From: Gammaproteobacteria bacterium | GTDB taxonomy: Bacteria > Pseudomonadota > Gammaproteobacteria > JAUHZG01 | Direction: 5' to 3' | Length of the DNA stretch: 37,952 nt | Assembly: GCA_030425845.1 (NCBI GenBank) | Contig: JAUHZG010000005.1 | Coordinates: 1 to 37,952 of the forward strand | In this document: positions 32,478 through 37,952 of the stretch, piece after piece | How positions within the stretch are numbered: the first letter of the stretch is position 1 | Layout: every line of letters begins with the position of its first letter | The notes under the pieces: model-generated | What the model was told of the DNA's origin: nothing | What the model saw: only the letters and a program-made list of their open reading frames with translations | Databases searched by the model: none | Program-made: the position numbers and the translations under genes

Positions 32478-33647
32478 CTAGGACTCGCGTGATGAGGCTA
32501 AGGTAAAACTTAAGGTTGCGAGCAAAGCATACCCTCCTATCACTAAGCTAAAAGCTGCCAATGATGATCCAGACAAATGCCCCATGATCACCACCATTAA
32601 CATCGCTGCGCCCATATTAATAAAGCTCATCATACTCGAAGCGCTGGCTTTATCATCTAGTGTTTTGGTCGCAAAGAATGACGCGCAGGGGTATGCTACA
32701 CCGGTGGTCAGATATAACCACATTGTGCTCAAGAAAAACCACCACACACTTTGCGAGGCACTCACATAAAAAAGACCAAGTGAAATCACCCCTAAAAAGC
32801 TCGCAAGCAATGCAAAGAGCAGCACTGACTTAGGCTCAAATCGCTTCATGAATTTTTTTGCCAGCAGACCACTGGCTAACATCCCTGCCATATTGATGAA
32901 ATTCCAGAGCCCATAGTGGCTGGGAGTTAAACCAAGCTGCGTATCGGCAATGATCGGCGCAGCCGTCGAAAAACAGTAACCCAGTACTGCCGCAAAGCCT
33001 ACTACAATAGAGTAAAAAACTAATTGCTTGTCAACCAACGCCTTTGAATATCCACGCACAATAGTCGACAGATTGATTGGTATCGGTTCGTGTTCTGGGT
33101 AGTGAAACAAGTAGGTCGACAACAACATCAACACACCATGCCCGAACAATACGTAAAAGCAACTTTGCCACGAGAAGTACTGCGTTAAAGCGCCGCCAAC
33201 ACTCACCGCAAGTCCAATGCCCAAAGTAAATGACACGATGGTATAGGCTAGTGTTTCTTTTGCTTCTTCTTCATCACAGTAAGCATGGATTAGCATGAAA
33301 GTACATGCCAAACCACTAGAGGCCCCCAATGCCGTGATCACGCGTCCTAGCAATAACCCCTCATAGCTGTGCCAATGAGAAGCGGCAATACAAAGCCCTA
33401 CCCCGACAAGGTTTAAACAAAGCCCTGCTCGTAGTGCCCTAAGCGCATTAAAACGATTCGCGATGGGTCCATAGACCAACTGACCTACCACATAGCCCAG
33501 CAAGTACAGCGTCACACACCACTGCACCCCTGCCAGCGATAAGCCAAATTGTTGCTGTATGATGGGTAATGCCGGCGTTATCACTGCCGCACTCAAAGAC
33601 GCGATACAGACATAACTCAATAAAATCAACTTGTTAGAACGCTTCAT
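32478..33647 (-). CDS. MFS efflux transporter, Bcr/CflA-like
   Basis: Twelve-helix inner-membrane transporter of 389 residues. It has the N-terminal ALPIIQQQFGLS motif, GQLVYGPIANRFNALRALRA as a degenerate version of the loop 2-3 motif (the usual D-R-x-G-R-K/R is partly lost), and the helix-4 motif LLGRVITALGASSG. It resembles the pump at 19306 in type but not closely in sequence. Export of a drug or metabolite is likely. It is divergent from a LysR regulator with a palindrome between them, which argues that the regulator controls it. Confidence 0.85.
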   Translation of the reverse strand: MKRSNKLILLSYVCIASLSAAVITPALPIIQQQFGLSLAGVQWCVTLYLLGYVVGQLVYGPIANRFNALRALRAGLCLNLVGVGLCIAASHWHSYEGLLLGRVITALGASSGLACTFMLIHAYCDEEEAKETLAYTIVSFTLGIGLAVSVGGALTQYFSWQSCFYVLFGHGVLMLLSTYLFHYPEHEPIPINLSTIVRGYSKALVDKQLVFYSIVVGFAAVLGYCFSTAAPIIADTQLGLTPSHYGLWNFINMAGMLASGLLAKKFMKRFEPKSVLLFALLASFLGVISLGLFYVSASQSVWWFFLSTMWLYLTTGVAYPCASFFATKTLDDKASASSMMSFINMGAAMLMVVIMGHLSGSSLAAFSLVIGGYALLATLSFTLASSRES

Positions 33648-33695
33648 ATTTAGGTGCCTTGACTTTTAAACAGTAGATAGCAAAGTGTAAAGTGT

Positions 33696-33709
33696 TTATG
33701 TATACTTAA
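33696..33709. promoter_or_regulatory. Candidate LysR operator between the efflux pump and its divergent regulator
   Basis: A near-perfect dyad TTATGTATACTTAA (one mismatched pair) lies in the 105-base gap between the divergent genes. It contains a T-N11-A pattern (T33697, A33709), the general LysR recognition form. Its position, about 45-60 bases from either start codon, suits regulation of both. Confidence 0.45.
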
Positions 33710-33752
33710 CAATCAATGATATTCTAATTTTTGTTAAGAGAAATTAAACCTC

Positions 33753-34628
33753 ATGACTTCCCCTTCTCTCGCCCAGTTTGAAACCTTCTTACATGTTGCG
33801 GAAACAGGAAGTGTCACCTTAGCCGCTGACGCACTCTCGCTGACCAAAGCCGCGGTAAGCCAAGCTATCAAGCAACTAGAGCAACAACTTGGCTTACCCT
33901 TATTCACGCGGGAATCCAGGCGCATGATCTTAACCACTGAAGGGGAGTTATTGTTGGCTCAGTGTCAGCACTTAAAAGATGAGCTTGATGCCACTCGCGC
34001 GCTCGTTAGTCAGTTTCATCAAACACCCCAAGGCACGCTTAGAGTGTGCTGTTCACCGTATTGGGCAAAAGAAAAAATGGTCGCACTCACTAAAACCTAT
34101 CACCAACATTTTCCCGAGGTACGCTTAGATTTTATTGTCGATGAACGTATGCCAGACATGAAACGAGAGAACATCGATATCGTGTTTGGTGTTAACTGGC
34201 AGCCCCCAGATGACATTATCGCTAGAAAAATGGGAGAGACCGATTACGTCCTCTGTGCTTCACCAGCTTACTTAACACAGCATGGCACGCCCCATACTCT
34301 GGCGGAATTAGCCAACCATACTTACATTGCTCACCGCAGTCGTGAAAAAAGAAACCTCATCATGGGGGTTAACGATGCAAGCAAACTCAAGTTAAATGTT
34401 GCCTTTTCCTGTAATAGTGCTTCACTCATGCTGGCTCTCGCCCGTGAAGGCTATGGGATCACCCAGTTACATCGTTACGTCGTAGAACACGCCCTCGCGC
34501 AAGGCACGCTTGTCCCACTGCTGGAAGATGTCGTTCATTTCAGTACCCCGTTGTATATCTATTATTACAAACATCGCTATTTACAACCTAAAGTCAGGCA
34601 CTTCATTGCGCTCGCTCTGGACGCTTAG
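33753..34628 (+). CDS. LysR-family transcriptional regulator
   Basis: A 291-residue regulator. The winged helix-turn-helix is at residues 6-64 (FETFLHVAETGSVTLAADAL, KAAVSQAIKQLEQQLGLPLF), followed by a linker helix and a periplasmic-binding-protein-like effector domain (about 90-290; RVCCSPYWAKEKMVALTKTY is its first strand-helix). The effector is unknown. The regulator is transcribed away from the MFS gene, the usual arrangement for a LysR protein and its target. The ATG at 33753 keeps the family's typical short N-terminus; the ribosome site is weak. Confidence 0.92.
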   Translation: MTSPSLAQFETFLHVAETGSVTLAADALSLTKAAVSQAIKQLEQQLGLPLFTRESRRMILTTEGELLLAQCQHLKDELDATRALVSQFHQTPQGTLRVCCSPYWAKEKMVALTKTYHQHFPEVRLDFIVDERMPDMKRENIDIVFGVNWQPPDDIIARKMGETDYVLCASPAYLTQHGTPHTLAELANHTYIAHRSREKRNLIMGVNDASKLKLNVAFSCNSASLMLALAREGYGITQLHRYVVEHALAQGTLVPLLEDVVHFSTPLYIYYYKHRYLQPKVRHFIALALDA

Positions 34629-34748
34629 TGTTTAATTCATTTCAACAAGCATGCTAGAATTGAGGATATCATTACGGTTGAATGTACCGGGCGCGCTTTT
34701 GCTTGGTGCAGTATAACTTAAGTCTTCTGCACTAATTAGGTCTGACTC

Positions 34749-35720
34749 ATGAAGCTTCTTACATTTATCGCGTCCCTTGTGTTGTTGATGCTATCGATTT
34801 CCTACGCGTGTACCAACCTTGGTTTTTCGTATCAGGATGAGCATTTAGTCGCAAGAAACTTTGACTGGATAAACAATCACACCGCACTTGTGATCAATCC
34901 GAAGGGGAAGAAACGTCAAACGACCCAACTCAGTCATGGCGAAAAACCACTCAAGTGGACAGCTAACTACGGCTCCGTCACGTTTGATATGACCGCCCCT
35001 GACGGTAGCGTCGCCTATGACGCGGTGGTGGGCGGTATGAATCAAAAAGGCTTAGTCGCCTCAGTGTTAGTATTAGATCAAGCAAAGTTCCAACAGCCCA
35101 GCAGTAGGCTACCTAATATCAACAGCAGCTACCTCGCACAGTACTGGCTAGACAACTATGCAACTGTTTTTCAAGCGGTTCAAGCACTTAAACATTTGCA
35201 TGTGGTAGCAACCTTATGGCGAGGTAAACCGGTTACGATTCATTATGTATTAAGAGACGCACAAGGCAACACAGCTATAGTCGAATACTTGCAATCAAAA
35301 CCACATATTTACCTCGGTAAAAATAAGTCGCACGATGTCTTAACCAATAGCAGCGTCAAGCAAGGCATGAAGCTTTCACAGCACCTTTATCTAACAAATA
35401 ACACCTTAAAACCGCTTCTGCGCTACAGTTCTGAGGCAAGGTATATTCGCGCAATGAAATTTTTACAACATATGCCAGCGCCTAAGAGCCGCGAACAAGC
35501 TATCGGCTATGGCTTTGCCGCCTTACAAGATGTCGCCGAGCCACCGGGGACTCCATGGCCGACGGTTTGGAGTGTGGTGTATAACACCAAAACCCTAAAA
35601 CTCTTTTACCGCATGCTTAGCGATCCTAGGATCAGAACCGTTGCGTTAGGGGCATTGCCTTTTAAGCGTGAGTGCACTTTTCCACTCTCAGCTGTAAAGT
35701 TACGCGTGACTCACTGCTGA
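34749..35720 (+). CDS. Exported choloylglycine hydrolase / penicillin acylase-like Ntn hydrolase
   Basis: An Ntn-hydrolase that cleaves a non-peptide amide bond in bile salts, penicillin V, acyl-homoserine lactones or related N-acyl compounds. A signal peptide covers residues 1-20 (LTFIASLVLLMLSISYA). Cleavage would expose C21, the expected N-terminal nucleophile (CTNLGFSYQDEHLVARNFDW; C and the downstream RNxDW are the family hallmarks). Other family features are GGMNQKGLVASVLVLD, VEYLQSKPHIYLG, VLTNS (the TN motif) and WPTVWSVVYNTKTLKLFYR near the end. Length of 323 is normal. Export places it in the periplasm or outside. The substrate cannot be decided by sequence; Gram-negative relatives more often act on long-chain N-acyl substrates than on bile salts. 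Confidence 0.85.
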   Translation: MKLLTFIASLVLLMLSISYACTNLGFSYQDEHLVARNFDWINNHTALVINPKGKKRQTTQLSHGEKPLKWTANYGSVTFDMTAPDGSVAYDAVVGGMNQKGLVASVLVLDQAKFQQPSSRLPNINSSYLAQYWLDNYATVFQAVQALKHLHVVATLWRGKPVTIHYVLRDAQGNTAIVEYLQSKPHIYLGKNKSHDVLTNSSVKQGMKLSQHLYLTNNTLKPLLRYSSEARYIRAMKFLQHMPAPKSREQAIGYGFAALQDVAEPPGTPWPTVWSVVYNTKTLKLFYRMLSDPRIRTVALGALPFKRECTFPLSAVKLRVTHC

Positions 35721-35853
35721 TCAGCGGCATACTATCCGCTAACTCCTTATCTAAAAAAGTGTGCCAGGCTGGTCAACACGTCTCTTCCATCTCATCAACC
35801 TCTCTGTGTTGTTCGTATGGTCACGTGGGAGGTTGTGAAAATTCCTGACCATT

Positions 35854-35882
35854 CTGACGGCACACTTGAATAATGCTATACT
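35854..35882 (+). promoter_or_regulatory. Promoter predicted to give a leaderless recD2 mRNA
   Basis: CTGACG (35854-35859) and TATACT (35877-35882) are separated by 17 bases, and the -10 box ends 6 bases before the recD2 ATG. Transcription should start at the ATG itself. The intervening GGCGGG is too close to the ATG to act as a normal ribosome site. Confidence 0.5.
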
Positions 35883-35888
35883 GGCGGG

Positions 35889-37952
35889 ATGACAACTGAA
35901 CTCGAACCCTTATCCGGCAGCATTGAGCGCATCACATTTCACAACCCTGAAAATGGCTTTTGTGTACTTAAGATCAAAGCGCGAGGCCATCGCGACCTCA
36001 TTACAGTGATAGGCAGTGCAGCGAATATTAGTGCGGGCGAATATGTCGAGTCTATGGGCTGGTGGCACAATGATCGCAAGCATGGTTTACAGTTTAAAGC
36101 GCATGAGCTTAAAACCATTGTTCCTACCACGCTGGATGGCATTTTACGCTATCTTAGCTCCGGCATGATAAAAGGCATAGGCCCTAAGTACGCAAAACGC
36201 TTAGTCGATACATTCGGCGAGCAAGTGCTAACAGTGATAGAACAAACCCCAGAGCGCCTAGGGGAAGTCGAAGGGATAGGCAAAAAGCGTCAACACATTA
36301 TCATCGAAGCGTGGCAAGAACAAAAGTTCATTCGCGAGATCATGATCTTTTTACAATCACATGGCGTCGGCACTGCCCGTGCCGTGCGTATTTATAAACA
36401 ATACGGTGAACAAGCCATCACTGTCGTCAAAGAAAATCCTTATCGCTTAGCGCTAGACATTCGCGGCATTGGCTTTAAAAGCGCCGATCAAATCGCGATG
36501 AACCTCGGTATCGAGAAACAAGCAATGATTCGCGCACGTGCCGGTGTGTGCCATGTGTTAAGTAGCCTTTGCGATCAAGGTCATTGCGCCATTGCCTACG
36601 ACAAACTCGTGAGTGCCAGCACCGAATTACTTGAGATCAACTCTGACACTATCAAGCAAGCCATCGGTGAAGAGTTTGCCGCTGAATCCATTATTCCTGA
36701 TGAGATTGACGGCATCTCGGTGATTTATCCCGCTTCACTGTTCCAATGCGAACTTAAAGTCGCTGAGCGACTGGAGATCTTAGTCTCTGGCACCTCTCCC
36801 TGGGGGCAAGTCGATGTCGATAAGGCCTTGCCTTGGGTTCAGGACAAAACCGGACTCACCTTATCCGTCTCACAGCAAGCCGCGGTAAAGTTAGTTCTAG
36901 CCAATAAAGTCAGCATTATTACTGGTGGTCCTGGTGTGGGCAAAACCACTGTGGTGAATAGTATCTTAAAGATATTAAAAGCGAAAAAAATCAATCTTGC
37001 CTTATGCGCCCCCACCGGACGAGCGGCTAAGCGCATGACCGAGACTACTGGCATGCCAGCCACAACGATTCATCGTTTACTCGAGTACAACCCCGCGCAA
37101 GGGGGCTTTATGCACGATACCGATAATCCACTGGATGTAGCGTGTTTAATCGTGGATGAAACATCGATGATTGATATCGCGCTAATGCTTCATCTACTCA
37201 AAGCGTTGAAACCTGATGCAGCTTTATTATTGGTGGGTGATGTTGATCAGTTGCCATCAGTAGGCCCCGGTGCGGTACTCGCTGACTGCATTAACTCAGG
37301 CGCCATCGCTGTCGCACGCTTAACTGAGATCTTCAGACAAGCGGCAAGCTCTAAGATCATCATTAATGCGCACCGGATTAATTCGGGTGAAATGCCACTG
37401 GTGGAAGAAACCAAAAACGAAGAGGCTTCTGACTTTTATACCATTTACGAAGAAGACATTGATAAACTGTTTGAGAAGTTGATTAGCCTTGCGAGTACAC
37501 ATATCCCTAGACGTTTTGATTTAAACCCCATTACTGACATACAAATTTTAACGCCCATGAATCGTGGCGGCTTAGGGACACGTGCGCTGAATCAAGCCTT
37601 ACAACAAACCCTAAACACCCATGAAGGCGAAGGTGTTACCAAATTTGGCACCACCTACAAAGTCGGCGACAAAGTACTACAAACGGTGAATAATTATGAC
37701 AAAGAAGTCTTTAATGGCGATATTGGTTTTATTCGCTCAATTGACACCAACGCCGCACAATGTTTAATTCGTTTTGAGTCACGTGATGTCATCTATGGGT
37801 TCAATGAATTAGACGAGCTCACACTCGCTTATGCTGTGACTATCCACAAAAGCCAAGGCAGTGAATACCCTTGTGTGATCATCCCCCTAGCCACCCAACA
37901 CTACACTTTACTTGCACGTAATCTACTCTATACCGCTATCACACGGGGTAAG
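35889..37952 (+). CDS. recD2: RecD2-family ATP-dependent DNA helicase (3' end outside window)
   Basis: Superfamily 1B 5'-3' helicase of the RecBC-independent RecD2 type, acting in DNA repair and genome maintenance. The frame is open from the ATG to the window edge (688 codons; family length about 720-740). The N-terminus SGSIERITFHNPENGFCVLK is an OB-like domain typical of RecD2. Next come paired helix-hairpin-helix segments (IKGIGPKYAKRLV, VEGIGKKRQH, DIRGIGFKSADQIA). The helicase core has Walker A GGPGVGKTT at 346-354, a Walker B-type CLIVDETSMID, and TIHKSQGSEYPCVI plus LLYTAITRGK near the end (motifs V and VI). The presence of the N-terminal region separates it from short RecD. No stop codon is reached, so the last 30-50 residues are missing. 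Confidence 0.95.
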   Translation, partial: MTTELEPLSGSIERITFHNPENGFCVLKIKARGHRDLITVIGSAANISAGEYVESMGWWHNDRKHGLQFKAHELKTIVPTTLDGILRYLSSGMIKGIGPKYAKRLVDTFGEQVLTVIEQTPERLGEVEGIGKKRQHIIIEAWQEQKFIREIMIFLQSHGVGTARAVRIYKQYGEQAITVVKENPYRLALDIRGIGFKSADQIAMNLGIEKQAMIRARAGVCHVLSSLCDQGHCAIAYDKLVSASTELLEINSDTIKQAIGEEFAAESIIPDEIDGISVIYPASLFQCELKVAERLEILVSGTSPWGQVDVDKALPWVQDKTGLTLSVSQQAAVKLVLANKVSIITGGPGVGKTTVVNSILKILKAKKINLALCAPTGRAAKRMTETTGMPATTIHRLLEYNPAQGGFMHDTDNPLDVACLIVDETSMIDIALMLHLLKALKPDAALLLVGDVDQLPSVGPGAVLADCINSGAIAVARLTEIFRQAASSKIIINAHRINSGEMPLVEETKNEEASDFYTIYEEDIDKLFEKLISLASTHIPRRFDLNPITDIQILTPMNRGGLGTRALNQALQQTLNTHEGEGVTKFGTTYKVGDKVLQTVNNYDKEVFNGDIGFIRSIDTNAAQCLIRFESRDVIYGFNELDELTLAYAVTIHKSQGSEYPCVIIPLATQHYTLLARNLLYTAITRGK

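Noticed and set aside
1-37952. tRNA, rRNA, insertion sequence, integrase and CRISPR array
   Set aside because: None was seen by eye: no tRNA T-loop pattern, no transposase motifs and no regularly spaced repeats. The accessory regions therefore have no visible mobile-element cause.

Overview
The window looks like chromosomal DNA from a gammaproteobacterium, probably host-associated and possibly close to the Legionellales/Coxiellaceae; that placement is an impression, not a demonstration. The evidence is separate glyQ and glyS subunits, a Com1/DsbA-like periplasmic thiol protein, an LpxO-type lipid A hydroxylase, an MCE/Mla lipid transporter, a VgrG spike, type I secretion parts, and several proteins with eukaryote-like or effector-like designs (a BMT5-like methyltransferase fused to a long coiled-coil/proline-rich body, leucine-rich repeats, a circularly permuted papain-like protein). 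Base composition is moderate (estimated by eye). I found no tRNA, rRNA, insertion sequence or CRISPR array.

Layout. 1-3530: the end of a LapB-type type I secretion ATPase, its HlyD-type adaptor, and an O-antigen-ligase/polymerase-like membrane protein. 3583-7443: a DsbA-like protein, a pair of REP-like hairpins, then glyQ-glyS. 7444-19123: accessory region with a LuxR-type regulator, a 1241-residue protein with an N-terminal BMT5-like domain, uridine kinase, an overlapping birA/neuD-like pair, a D-lactate dehydrogenase, a small methyltransferase, an unknown 442-residue protein, a candidate small RNA, and a second LuxR-type regulator related to the first. 19306-22285: a Bcr/CflA-type efflux pump converging on a VgrG with a PAAR domain fused to its C-terminus.

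22546-29578: MCE lipid-transport genes, all on the minus strand, split into permease+ATPase (27702-29578) and MCE protein+lipoprotein (22546-24068). About 3.6 kb of unrelated genes lies between the halves: a permuted papain-like protein with a translationally coupled mini-TPR protein, a ribbon-helix-helix/MazF-type toxin-antitoxin module, an LpxO-like hydroxylase and a short LRR protein. 29639-37952: an ABC ATPase of the nitrate/taurine type without an adjacent permease, a proline iminopeptidase-like hydrolase, an efflux pump with a divergent LysR regulator, an exported choloylglycine-hydrolase-like protein, and recD2, which runs off the window.

Themes. Several genes concern the cell surface: type I export, O-antigen ligation, NeuD-like acyl transfer, lipid A hydroxylation and Mla-type lipid traffic. 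Others look made to act on another cell: VgrG-PAAR, the BMT5-like giant, the papain-like protein and perhaps the LRR protein. Three genes (29639, 31151, 35889) have a good -10 box so close to the start codon that leaderless mRNAs are predicted. The best candidates for something undescribed are the BMT5-like giant at 8826-12551, the VgrG-PAAR fusion, and the gene cluster dividing the MCE locus.
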